Below, piece after piece: positions 35,659-48,036 of a DNA stretch of 64,000 nucleotides (within the stretch, counting starts at the first letter, position 1; each line of letters starts with the position of its first letter). The position numbers and the translations under genes were made by a program. The notes below the pieces were generated by a model. It was not told where the DNA came from and made no database searches. It saw only the letters and a list, made by a program, of their open reading frames with translations. This DNA comes from Lepidodermella squamata (lineage: Eukaryota > Gastrotricha), in NCBI GenBank assembly GCA_047495785.1, contig JBLDXI010000002.1, positions 558,001 to 622,000 on the forward strand, in the 5' to 3' direction.

Positions 35659-35759
35659 TAGCTGTCTTCAAGAGGCTGAAACCGGCGTCGAGATTCGACC
35701 GATTTGATGAGCGAAAGTAGTAGCGTGTGAGATGAGTGAAGTTATGGTCGATCATGAAT

Positions 35760-37952
35760 AAACAAAGCTACTTGATATTGTTCATTTTTCAGCTTAACTT
35801 CTATACAATATTTGGAAGCTTTGTAGCGGAATATTCGCCTGAATGCCAGCAATGAAAACCTTGGGCGCAGCCGAAGGTCGTAATAGCTGCCTGAATCCGT
35901 GTAAAAGCTTCCAGATATAGTTGTTGTCCGGATTCCCAACTAGCATCCTGAATCCTGAAACGCCAAATTTTCGTTATTACAATACATATACCATCTCAGT
36001 CGAATTCAGCTGCAATGCTGAATATCTCAAGCCTACTTCAAGCCCGAATATCTCGAGTTATACCCAAAAGCCACCTGCGAGACATATGCCATCTTCTCTT
36101 GGTGTGATCTATTTGCACAAATTACGAATCATCACCATAATGAAATGCAGCGATGATTCATAACTATTAGCTGTTGTTCGCACTAAACTGATAGAGTAAA
36201 TCCCAAACCTTCATTCGTGTAAAGAGCAGCCAAAGCCCTGAATTTCTTTGGAGATACTTCAAAGTTTTGCTAGATGGAAAATTGGATTGATTTCTCATCT
36301 CATCAATATCTCATAGTTTCTAATGTTACGTTCACAAACTGCTTCGGAGACGAGTCCGAAGTTTTAGCCTCCGAAGTTTCGTAATCGCTGAACGAAGTTT
36401 GAGATTTTCGTTCACAAACGCGCACTTCGGACTGCGCGCCCGAAGTGAGAACAATGGGCTGCGAGCACGCACTGAACAATGGACGCGCACAAACTTCGGT
36501 TCGGAGAGCCCCACTACTACGTACGCACGCGCGCGCGTCCACTTGACCGCGCGAGGTAGGGCGACGACATAAATTAACTGTTCCTGTGGCATCTTTAATG
36601 CGTATTATTGACTAATAATTGACGAAAATGACGTAAATTTCAAGTATATGAAACACGCGCAGTAAAATCCTTGTTTTCACAAAAAAATTCCCAATATAGA
36701 AATTATCGGGTGCTTTAAAAAATAGCTTATAGCGCGCGTTGAAAAAAAATCAATTTAATTTTTTATTTATTCTTAAAAATGGTAACTTTCGCGTCGAAAT
36801 TTAGCTTTTTGTTATCGTCATCGCATTTTGCATCTTATTATTTAGGAATTTTGAGAATTCAAGTGAAATTAAAAAAATTTAAAAAAATGTTAGATCACCA
36901 AAACCAAGTTTATATCACCAAACGTTAAAATGGCTAAGTTTGCAACACCAAATCGCAAATGTTGTTCACTTCGATCGATTAATCGTGCATTTGAGCACTG
37001 AACGAAGTCGAAATGAAAAACTGACAAGTACCAGGCGAAAAAAACAATCACGCTATTGGGAAACAGTTTTCTCTATTTTGGCCGGTCAGTTCAAGATGCT
37101 CTTGTGTAGTGCAGGTGACTCAAACAGAAAATAGTAAAAATGGCGATTTGGTGTTGCATACTTTAAGTCAACTTATGCCGGGCCGTAACAGGCGTTATCT
37201 GGATTGGATGATATTATATTAGAGTGTTATCGATTGACGTAGATGGATATTGGTCCTTCATAGCTTGCTTTTCCAGCCTTCGCCTCTATCCTTTATATTC
37301 ATCGTGATATTTACAATGTAACAACCCGAAATCGAAGTAACGCCTGGAAATTACTGCTGTAACCTCAGTTTTAGTAGCTTTCGAATCCTTTTCTAGTGGA
37401 AAATCCTCAAAATTTCCTCGCTTCGCTCGTATTATTGGTAAAAATTACATGCAATTTTCACCAATGCAGCACAAAAATTTCACTTTCGAGAGAGGTATAA
37501 CTACCAAAAAATCATTTGTAACAACCAATCGCTTGCTTAAAAAATACCCTGCTGTTACGGAATATACGGTAAATTTATCACGATTGCCAAAAAGTGACTT
37601 CCGACAGGTAAGAAATGTGATCTTACACGTAACAGCATTATTCGCATCAATCACCATCACGGATCGGAAACTCACGAATGTCAAATGCAATCTAGCGTGA
37701 AACTGCAAATTTGGAAACCCCCATTAAAAGCTGGCGTTATCGGAAGACTACGATGGACTTTTAAGCACGCACGTAACGATTAATTTTACATTTTAAACAA
37801 AATCACGGCATAAATTTTTAATAATTTTGTCTTATTCTAGTCATCCAGGATAACGAAACCTTTCGGGCATGACAGGTGCAGATAAATCGATAAGTCAGAC
37901 AGACTATTCGCCGTGTCTTAATTCCCTCATTCCTTAACCTTTCGTCCGATTT
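35760..37952. other. Spacer of 2.2 kb with repeats, no gene seen
   Basis: Positions 36323-36540 hold the reverse copy of the CCGAAGT-rich repeat seen at 18188-18288. Positions about 36939-37160 form a short inverted-repeat element with arms GCAACACCAAATCGC and GCGATTTGGTGTTGC. No coding exon was found. The open frames at 37445-37708 on both strands are not supported by any feature. Confidence 0.45.
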
Positions 37953-39288
37953 ATGAAAAGAGCCATGGACAATGCAGTAGTCGATTCAGGAAACAAGTTC
38001 AAATGCCCGGTTTGTATGGTTTCTATCATCGATCCCGAAATATCGGGTTTTCACACCCTGTTATTCTCAGGTATGCCAGGCCGCTACCGATGGCAAGAAA
38101 AGGTGTGGCGCCTTGGTATGTGAGGCATGCAAAAGATTCTTTCTAAGGCAGCGAGCTTTCACCGATAGTATTCGCCACACCTATTGCAACGAATCACGGG
38201 CTAATGTTAGCAAAACCGGTGCAAATATACGTAACACCTGCAAAAAATGTCGATTCGACTTGTGCGTCGAGGTTGGAATGCACCAGCAGGACCGGAAAGA
38301 ACGAAAATTAGCGAAACTCAAGGCGGCTAAGCTGTCGGAAGCTCCTCCTGTTAGCCAAATTCCATTGGCAGAGCCAGCGAGGCTTGAGGCGATTCAGAAT
38401 ATTTTAGTCACCCGAGCTATCCATCTGAGGCACCAAATCAACACCCAGCCATACAGAAGGCGCGATTCCCCTATGGTTTTCGACATTGATATGGATACTG
38501 CTCTAATGTGGACACTGAGTATGGAACATATTGCTGCTGTCGCTGTTATCCAGCGAGAATTTCTCAGCAGTTTGCCCGGGTTCAAAGACCTCACCGTGTC
38601 GGATCGATGCAAGTTATTCTCAAATTCCTACTCCAAAATCTCGGTGGTAAACTCGTGTTGCGAGGGCGAGGAACTTGCATCCGGATTCAGTGGTTCTAAA
38701 GTAAACTGTCGGGTCTATACCATAAAGTTACCGGAAGTTTCGGTGAGTCAGAATGAAACGGAGGAAATTCGTTTAATTGTGTATTTTATAGTACGCTCTT
38801 TTGGAGGCGAATCACCTCGGCCGAGTATTCGATGCTTGGAGGCCGTCAGACATTGAACTCGCAGTTTTAATGGCTTTGCTGTTTCTAACTGGTAATTACA
38901 GATATCAGCATTTTCAATTTTCTTAACCCCTTTCAATCGAATCCTTCAAGGCCTACCTGCAGAAGCTCTGGAAAATCCGTCCGCTAGAGATAAGGCTGTG
39001 AAGCACATTAAAAATCTTCATTGCTGCGTGACCGGTGGCAGCGAAGAACGAAAAGCTTGGCTATGTTACACCATGGAGCAATTCGCTGAGGTCGGGACCC
39101 GGCGATCAATGGCTTTTCAAAAAGTACTACAGCGATGTCCGGAATTCATACCGTCGAGTCGAATTCTCGTTGAAATGGTTGATACCGTTCTGAGGGGATC
39201 CCTACCTACAGACGTTGATAAAAACGCCGGCGCTACTGATGAAGATTCTATATTTACCTGGGACTCGCTGGGATGTGAGATGTCATAA
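37953..39288 (+). CDS. Nuclear hormone receptor with an atypical second zinc finger, 388 aa
   Basis: Exons 37953-38009, 38071-38742, 38792-38891 and 38951-39288 (TAA) join in frame. The DNA-binding domain starts near residue 18: C18-x2-C21-x14-C36-x2-C39, then EACKRFFLRQRAF, where the canonical P-box reads EGCKGFFKR. The second finger has C58, C76 and C79 and the RFDLCVEVGM end, but Asn64 stands where the second Cys is expected. After a basic hinge (KERKLAKLKAAKLSE), residues about 120-370 resemble a ligand-binding domain (MEHIAAVAVIQREFLSSLPGF, DIELAVLMALLFL). It would act in the nucleus as a transcription factor. The only likely intracellular host protein here. The ligand and exact subfamily are unknown. 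Confidence 0.8.
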
Positions 39289-40575
39289 AGAGACTTATGT
39301 TGTTTTTAAGCCTGTTGTTGTTTATCATCGCTTGACATTTTAAACTGTTCAGTTCTTCAAGAAATTGTTTCAGTTTGACTACGGTTCTTTTATTCGACTG
39401 GGGCGTGGACAAAGATAATTTGTTGCGAGGCTTTTTGACATCTGAGAATTCGAAAACTGATAAGCAGATATTTTGAAAAGGCTGACGATGGCCTCTGTGA
39501 CATCGAAACGTCGCAACAAACTCTGTTTGTCTACTCCACTATTCTTCAAATGAAACAACCTGATATTTTTGTCATTGCTCAATTTAATTAGTTTTACATG
39601 CATTCATGATCTGTTTTAATCCTGTTTCACTTTAGACTTTTCCTTCACCGTCGTGAAATCTCACCCTTAATGTCCCGTCATTTTCAATTACTAATAATCG
39701 TTAGGATTTCTTAATTCCCTCTCGCTTAACAAGATTATCTCATTCATGGGATATCCTAGGATGCATGAGAAAACTTGAGCATCGCGTAACGAATTTTAAC
39801 ACGTCGTTAGCGTCGTTGAATAACTCGGATTTAGGCTTGTTTACAACCATTTAAATGTGATGGGTGACAAGTAAAAAGCGGTGTTGTTAACGTGAATGAA
39901 GAGGCCAAAACAAATGACTTTATTACTTGTCAGCTATCACCTTGAAATTGATGTAAACAAGCCTAAATCCGAGTTATTCAGCGACGCTAACGACGTGAGG
40001 TACGAGGTAAAGTTAATTCAGAAGTCAAGACAGCTCAAAATATTGATACACTGCGACATCAATCAAGCATCTGGACAGGTGACCCGGAAAGACAGTTGAT
40101 ATGAGCTCCCCTGATGACTTATTTCGTCGAGCTTCAAATGTACTGTAATGGGAGCTTCGAAGCCGCGGCGTCCTTTAGTACGTCTCATGAGATGGGCGAG
40201 GCGATACCTAGCAATTTTTCGAGCCTAACCCATGGACACTCTAAAATCGTCGAGTCGCAGCTGAATTTTAAGTTATTATATTTTCGTCTTTTTTTATTTT
40301 CATTTTCATTCTTCCTTTTGAGTTCAATGCACCTTCGAAATCTTGATTAAAGAAGTGACTTATTTACTCGATTTAAAATTCAAGTCGGATATGAGCAACA
40401 ATCAGGTTTTATTCATCAAAAATTGTCGTCATTGAAGATGATGGTGAAGGTCGAATGTTATAAGTTCTTTTTCAAATAACAAGAGCTAAAACCGACATGA
40501 AGCCTAATAATAGAAAATTGATGACGATTCACTATATGGATTTAAGCTTTGTTCGAGTATCAGACAAGAACTTGT
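39289..40575. other. Spacer with a fold-back element
   Basis: Apart from the fold-back element at 39802-39996, I see no gene or exon. Confidence 0.45.
39802..39996. mobile_element. Fold-back MITE, second copy of the 13564-13756 unit
   Basis: The arms read CGTCGTTAGCGTCGTTGAAT and the inverse ATTCAGCGACGCTAACGACG, with CTCGGATTTAGGCTTGTTTA and its inverse next to them. The total length is about 195 bp. The unit matches the inner fold-back at 13564-13756, which proves dispersal. Confidence 0.78.
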
Positions 40576-43226
40576 CTAAAAAGCGGGTATAATTTCAAGG
40601 TCATCGCCCACAGTTTCACCGGACGTGTTCGGAATGACGACTTTTTCCGGCTTGATTTCGGGCGCAACATCGCCAACACCGACGAAAGTCCCGCTCTCCT
40701 CAACTTCAGGCTTTAGTGTTGTAGTAGTAGCAGCAGCAGCTGTGGTTTCCTCGGTAACTGAAGCAACGGTAGTAGAGCTTGCGGTTGTGGTCTCGTTTTC
40801 AACGACTGTAGTGACTGGTTTTTGAGTCGGCAGCGAGGCCCATGTTCGGTTGACGTAGATGCCGGCGCATTCAAACTCGCACTCTTCTTTCGACAAAAAC
40901 TGGTTCGGCACAACCGCACAGCCGCCGTAGTTGAAGAAGACGCACTTTTGCGTCTCAAAGTCGTAGTACCAACTAAAGAAAAGTTTGCAAAGAAAAGAAT
41001 ATGAAGGGAATAGGAAAAAAAAGAACTAAATAAAGGCCATAGTTTAAATTGACTGAAATTGATCAGATTTCATTTCTAAAAATCGATAGATCTGAATTTC
41101 TCGTACGGTCTTACAGTTCGAAAATTATCCATGTCTGAGATTTTACCAAGTTTACCAATTGGTTACCAATTTATCTACCAATCCAAGACAGAAAATTTGA
41201 AAGAAAACAAATTCAATTTCAATTAGATATTAGATCCGCATTTCATTCAAGACAATTTTGAAAATTGAGTGGAATCAAATTTTATTTTTCAAAAATATAG
41301 TCAAACAGTCAATTTTCAAATTAAAATTTTTTCATATTAAGCTTAAAATTTGAAATTGAAATCGAATTTGAAAATTGACTGTTTGACTATTTTTGAAATG
41401 TGAAATTTTTGAAATTCAAATTTTTTTAAATTGAAATTGAAATTTCAAATTTAAAAAAATTCAATTTTAATTCAAATTTCATTGAAGGCTCAAATGTTTC
41501 AAATTTTACACGGCACAAACAGCAAATTTAGAAAATGAAATATTTTTTTCAGCGAATTTAAATAATTTTGAAATTTCAATCTGGAAATTTATGAATAATA
41601 TATCAAAAGGAAACACTGTCCGAATTTAGCAGCCAAATTCCAAGTATCGATTTTTAAACTCCGGTACCCAAGTTTTGGCAGCCTATTCTCAGGACGCTGA
41701 AATTTAGGGCCTGACCTAAATGAGGTGAAATGTCAAGACCCTTACCGAGGGATAGAGGCTCTGCAATCGAGGATGTTAGCCTCCTCTGTGTAGCGGAACC
41801 CAAGGCACTTGCTCATGCAGTTCTTCTCATCCTCGCCATTCGGACAGGCATAGTAGCCGTTACAGCGTTCCGTTTCGTTATAGAAATGCGTCTCAGCTGT
41901 GCTATCGTTACGGTTGATTGAGCACGGAATCGTACCCTCCGGCTGCTTCGAAGCGTGGTCTTCCTCGCCGATATTCACCGCATCGCCAGTGTTCGCGTCG
42001 TAGTCCGAGTTGTTGATGCTGGAGGTCCGGTCGTCAGTTGTCATGTACTGGGCGCATTCGCGTTCGCACTCGAATTTTTTCATAAACATATTGCGCTTCT
42101 CCACGCAACCGCCGTAGATGAAAAATTCGCACTGCTTTGAATTAGGGTTGAATTGGTACCTGAAAAAATCAGAAAAATCAGAATATTAAACCATAAACGT
42201 TTTGCGCTATCAAGTAAGGCTCGAACATATGCCATTTTGAATTTGAAATTTGAAATTAAAATTTTGAAATTTTGAAAATTTGAAATTAAAAAAATAAAAA
42301 TATTATAAAAATTTTAAAATTCTAAAATCCGCTCTTGAGATGATAAAAAAATCAAAAAAAATCAATCTTATGAAAATCTTTTATTTACTCTTGAATTTGT
42401 TACTTATTGAAAAATTAAAAAAAAATTGGTGATTCACATTTGAAAATTTTACCTCAATTTCGACTGTTGGCAATCACGTTGATACATCTCCTGGCTGTAG
42501 ACAGGCTCGAGACACTTTTGCGGACACCCTGCTTCATCACGGCCGTTCGAGCACTTGTAAAGCCCGTTGCAGCGATCTATACAAATGGAAAAGAATTGCG
42601 AAGAATAAAAATTCAACAATTAAAAATTTCAAATAATTAAAAAAAACTTTTTTAAGCAAATTTTGCAAAAAACTGCAAAAATGTTCATGAGAATTGAAAA
42701 ATTTATAATTCTAAATTTTCGATTAATTGATCAACATTTCAAAAGTCTCTGATCTCTAAATTTTCAAATTTCATCTGCTTTATTTTTAGAAAATTATCTC
42801 ACGTTGTTGAGTGAAGCGCTGAAGCTTTTTCATCATTGGAAGACTAGCATGGAGATTAGGATAGCATGGGTAGCTGTTGCCAGCAGCGCCCTGTCCCTGA
42901 ACAGCGCTCCGATCCAGACCGTTCTGATTCTCGGACGAAAGTCGTCGCAACCACGCCATCTCATTGGCGAAGGTCCAGTACGGAATCAACGGATTGAACA
43001 GGTGGTTGAATGGTGCCCAGTGGAAGGGCGGCCAGTTATCGTCGTCATTAATCGCCGTTTCGACCTGAGCAGTCTTTTCGGCCGTTCGATCAGGCGCCAT
43101 GCGGTTTTGCGGAGATCGCGATGAATCATCATCGTTGCCCTCGAAAAAGTACCAACCAGCCGAGGCGAAGTTGGCCGTGAAACATAGGCTCAAAATAGCC
43201 GAAGCTACGAAAAACTTTGATATCAT
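40576..43226 (-). CDS. Secreted double LDLa-Kunitz protein, 452 aa
   Basis: Exons 43226-42803, 42576-42453, 42159-41746 and 40972-40576 join in frame. A signal peptide (MISKFFVASAILSLCFTANF) is followed by an Asp/Trp/Pro-rich region (NWPPFHWAPFNHLFNPLIPY). Two LDLa-Kunitz modules follow. Module 1 has an LDLa of four Cys (RCNGLYKCSNGRDEAGC) and a Kunitz with Gln-Gln at P1-P1', so it may not inhibit trypsin-like enzymes. Module 2 (RCNGYYACPNGEDEKNC) has Arg-Ala. Both Kunitz domains are split by the phase-2 intron typical of the family. The tail is Thr/Val-rich and probably O-glycosylated. Confidence 0.88.
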
Positions 43227-43996
43227 TGGTTGAAAATTAACAAAATTTGTGTGTTGTTTTCGAAATAGGAAATAAATTTTGAAAATGAGAGAGATGTAAA
43301 TGGCGTGTTGGCTACGTTGATTATGCAGTTAGGGTGACATTTGGCATGTTGACTAGCACGCGCCAAGCAGAGCATCTGTGAAGTTATTAACCCACCCAGC
43401 AAAATGAAGGGACGGAAGTCCAATAATTAATGCGTTTAGGCTACACGTGGTTTGTGCGAAAACAAAATTAATAATAAAAATTTTATGTAATTTAAAATTG
43501 GAAAATTTTTGAAAATTCTTCAAATTAATGACTAAAATTAACTAAAATTAATTCAAGGTTCGGGTTCAAGGTTTGTTTGAAATTTTAAGTTTCCAAAATA
43601 AATTCATTATTTCTTTATTCATCATGAGTCATCACGAATGCAAAGTGACGTTTCGAGCGTTTTCGTCGGAATATATAGGTCAGGGTAATAATTAGGCTTG
43701 AAAGCGTGACCTAGGTCACTAAAAGGGTCACCTGCAATGCGATTGACCTAATTAGTTGCCGTTTTATGGCAAAAGCTGGCATTCCTTTCATTTGCACGTG
43801 TCGAACCCAACTGACTTAAAAGTGTTCGAAATTTCATAATAAGACGATATTTTCTTCGAAATTTCGGAAATAAAAAAAAAATCACGATCTCAAGGAAATT
43901 CGTTATTCGTTGTTTATTCGTTAAATCGACCAGAAAAATTGGTTATGAAATCATTGATAAGAACAAATTACAACAAAAATTGGTCTTTTTAAAGGC
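43227..43996. other. Spacer, no gene seen
   Basis: Intergenic sequence between two head-to-tail LDLa-Kunitz genes. No repeat or exon recognised. Confidence 0.4.
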
Positions 43997-45756
43997 TCAA
44001 GGTTGCGTGTTATTCGCAGCAATGACCTGTTGAGTAGTCGTAGTCGTGACTTCTGATCCGGCAATTCCGATTGTCGTCGTTATTTCAATCTCGAGCGCCT
44101 TAATACCGGCAGTGGACGGGATTTTCATCACCTTGCACTCTTCCATGCATTCTTCGGCCGTTTTGAACTGATTCACGACATCGGCACAGCCGCCGTAGTG
44201 GAAAAATGCGCAATTGCCAGTTTCAGCGTGGAAATAATACCTGAAAAATCGGAAAATAATTTGAATTATTTTGATTTTTTAATTTGAAAAATTTGAATTT
44301 TTATTTCAAAAATAGCTGGTTAGTTTTTTTACCTGGGAATGGCAGATCGACAGTCTAACAAATCAGGCTGGTCCGGATACCGGAATCCCTTGCATTTATC
44401 CCGACAATTTTTCTCATCAGCTCCATTCTCACATTTGTACAAGCCATCGCATCGATCTAAAAATTGATTGGTCTACATTTGACTAGGAATTTCGAAAAAA
44501 TTGTTACCAGAATCGTTGTAGTACTGACGTTCTTTCGGGTCAACAACCGATTCGTCGCACAGATATTTTCCCAAAATAGGCGCTGCCTGATTCGACCCGA
44601 TTGACTCGAATGTGTCATCAGATTCCAAGGTGTAGTCACCCTTGAGAATTTCCACCCCACCAACAGCCGACCTTAGGGCAAGGTTGTCCGGTAGGCACTC
44701 GAGTTCGCACTCTGATTTCGTCAGGAACTGATTTTCTTGCAAAGTACAGCCGCCGTAGACGTAAAATTCGCATTTGTTCGATTTCAGGTCGTATTGCCAG
44801 CGAGACAGCGACCACTTGCAGCCGTTTATGTAGCCCTTCTCCGTATATTTAGGGGCGATGCATTTACTAGGGCAGCCACTTTCGTCACGGCTGTTCGAGC
44901 AGTAGTAGTCACCATTGCACCGATCTAAAAAATAATTTTTTTTTCAAATTAATTTAAAATTAAGGCGGATTTTTTTATTTTTGTTTCAATGCAAAAATTG
45001 GTGAACTGCAACCTATTTCAAAGGTTAAAATTAAGCTGTTGCTCTTCAAAATCTGAAATTTTAACCAATGATGGGCAAGGTTATTCCTGATTTTTCTGAA
45101 ATTTTTGGGAAATTTCCTATGCTCATATTATTTTGACAATTTAAAGCGTGTTTGACTAGCAATTAAGGTAGGTCATTTTATGCGCGTATTTGCATATTCA
45201 TCACCTCATTAATTTTATGACTTGACCTTGAAAAATTGGGTCAATTTTACATAAAAATAAAGGAAAAGCATTGACCGGTTTTTAACTCCAGATAATGAAT
45301 TTCCTCCCAGTCCAATATTACCAGATTTTTTATACCTATCAACTTCAAAATTTAATTAGTAAAATTGCATTCCATTAACTAACCAGACTCGGAGAAAATT
45401 TCCTGTAGGCCTCCAGTTTGTTGCTGTTGAGGATAACACGGCCAAGTTCGCACTCGCATGACTCCATTATTGGTGCCAGCAACACCTGAAATGCCAGCCT
45501 TGTTGATCATACCAAACGGGTTCCCGAATCCACCAGCAGCGGCAGCATTATTGCCCCAGGGTTGCTGTGGGGCAGCTCCAGCTTGTTGTAAATTGTTGTA
45601 GCCAAAATTGTTACGATTATAACCCATATTATCAGCATTGGCTTGCCAATAATTCGATAGCTGACGGCGGTGAATTGATTTTTCTTCGCAATTGACGCTG
45701 GACACCAGTAGGGTGACCACAACGAACAATTCTATAATTCGAATTCCCCTAACCAT
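43997..45756 (-). CDS. Secreted double LDLa-Kunitz protein, 385 aa
   Basis: Exons 45756-45384, 44924-44508, 44456-44333 and 44240-43997 (TGA) join in frame. Residues 1-23 are a signal peptide (MVRGIRIIELFVVVTLLVSS). A Gln/Asn/Gly/Ala-rich low-complexity segment follows (NMGYNRNNFGYNNLQQAGAA). Module 1 has LDLa RCNGDYYCSNSRDESGC and a Kunitz with Lys-Trp at P1-P1' encoded by one exon. Module 2 has RCDGLYKCENGADEKNC and a Kunitz with Arg-Ser, split by the usual phase-2 intron. All Kunitz Cys keep BPTI spacing after Cys2. The neighbour downstream, 40576-43226, has the same architecture and is a likely tandem paralog. Confidence 0.88.
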
Positions 45757-46358
45757 TTTTGATGCTAAAAAGAAGAAAAATAGCTTTTAGGGAAGTTCTT
45801 GGGTGAAATTTTGGCTGATGTTACGTTGTTATTTTGAAATTCTGCGCCAGCTTAATTTGCCTAGGACTAACAAATCTTCACGAAATGCTTCGATGATGAC
45901 ACAAAATGGCGCAATTTTCCTTATTGCAAGAAACCTAGAAGCCTAATAGAAAATACAAAAATATGCGTTCACTAATTTTTGAAATTTCACCCAAAAGATT
46001 CCTGATTTTTCCGATAATTCTTGGAATTTTCTCCGTTTTTGCCTGATTTTCGGCAATTTAAAACGTATTTGTAGCTCAAATTGGAAAATAAATGGAAGAC
46101 GCTAACTGCTCGACCTTTTAGGATTTGGGTCGAACTTTAAAGGTGGGCCAGTTTATACAAAACAGATAATTTAAATATTCATGCAGAATTATGAAAGCAA
46201 CATATTACGATCAACTTTATTTTACATTCAACATTCAATACCTTTTCCATCTTCAACTATTTTCGATATATTCAGGAAAGTTCTCCGGGTTCACAGGGTA
46301 TGAATTTGTTAAATTTGAAAATCGTAGCTATTCAATTGAAGCTTCAAACTAAGTAAAG
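45757..46358. other. Spacer, no gene seen
   Basis: AT-rich sequence between the promoter side of the 43997-45756 gene and the 3' end of an ankyrin gene. No exon recognised. Confidence 0.4.
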
Positions 46359-48036
46359 TCAAAAGATTCGTCTGAAAATATGCGGCGACCGGAAAATCTT
46401 AGTTTTATGCTTGTTCGACGCGTATTTCTCGCCCCGCCACGCCAGCCAAGCATTCGCGATAGGCACCTGAGTGCCAGCTCGAAACGCCGCATCAAACACA
46501 TCCTCGCCGTCATGATTCGTCACATTCATCTTCGCCCCATTGTCCAACAACCATCGAAAAACCATCGCATTGCCATTGCCAGCCGAAGCCATGAGTGGCG
46601 TGTTGCCTTTCGAATCCGCAAAGTTCAAATCCATACCTTTCCCCTTCAAAAACTTCAATTCGTCCAACCTCCCGTTACCAGCAGCGAAGATTACAGCATT
46701 TTCGCCATTGCTGTTCACGACATTCATATCAGCCCCGTTTTCCAATAGAAACTTCGAACAGTTCAAATTGCCTTGGGCAGCCGAAATGATGAAAGGCGCA
46801 TTTGCCCCAGTAACGCCGTTGACTTTCATTCCTTTGTCGAGTAACAGCTTCGAAATCGAAAAATGGCCCTCTCCACAGGACATAGTCAACGCATTTTGGC
46901 CATCAATCAACGAGCTATCAATACTGGCTCCTTTTTCAAGCAGAAAATTCGTGAGATCTGAGTTGCCCTTACGACTCGCGACCATCAAAGCTGTGACATT
47001 GCGGCGATCTGCGACGTTTGGATCAGCTTTCCGTTCGAAAAGAGCCCTGACAAAATCCATGCGGTTAGTTTCCACAGCCAGCATCAACACAGTCCCGCCG
47101 TCCTTAGTTACAGGGCCGTCGATCGGAGCCCCGTGATCGAGCAATAGTTCCATAATTTTCAGATTCTGAGCGATCCCGCAAGCTAGGCTAAGCGGGGCCT
47201 CGCCAAATTTGTTGGTAGCATTAGGACTGGCGCCTTTTTCCAGCAGAATTTTCACTAATTGGGTCGAGTTTTGATAGACAGCGGTTATGAGAGGATTCCG
47301 GCCGTAGAAATCCCCAGCGTCTACATCAGCCTTGTTTTCCAGCAATAAGTTGACGATGTAGGTATTGTTGTTTGAATTCACGGCTTCAAGAAGTGGTGTT
47401 ATCATCCATTTAGCTCTTGCGTTCACATTCGCGCCTGATTGGATTAACAGACGTAGAATGTCCGATCTTTGCCTTTTTACAGCTATGTAAAGAGCTGTCT
47501 CTTCGTTTTTATCTCTAGCCTCAAGATTCGCGCCGTGGTCAATGAGAAATTTTACGATATCCAAGTTTCCGAGTTCAACTGCATTTAACAGTGGGGTTTC
47601 GCCATCCTTGTCCGAGAATTCGACGTTGATTGAGCCGGATTGCAATAAATCCTCAAGGGTTTGAGAGTCTCCGTTAATCGTAGCATTGAGAAGCCTGGCA
47701 TGCCTTCCAGCAACCTGTAAAAGGGCAAAAAATACTTAAATTCTATGGAAAAACCCAAAGTTGGATCCGCTAAAAGAAAAATCCCTGAAATCACACAAGA
47801 ACCCCAATATATCACAGGAAACAATGAGTCTCTCAGTACATTTTTCAAATTTTTCAGTTCGAACTTTCGAAACTCACCCTTCTGGAGCTTTCGAGCTCGT
47901 CTGATATGCTGCTGTTCAACTCAATCAATCCATCAATGATTTCCAAGATATCGCTGGTATTCGCGAGCTTCTCCACCTGATCCAACTTTGCCCCATTCGC
48001 CAGCAACTCCGAAGCCACTAAGCCCATCTGCTTCTC

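Noticed and set aside
37445-37708. Open frames on both strands upstream of the nuclear receptor
   Set aside because: No supporting splice sites or domains; probably chance open sequence.
46540-47136. 198-codon plus-strand frame opposite the ankyrin exon
   Set aside because: It mirrors the repetitive ankyrin code and shows no domain, signal or splice sites.
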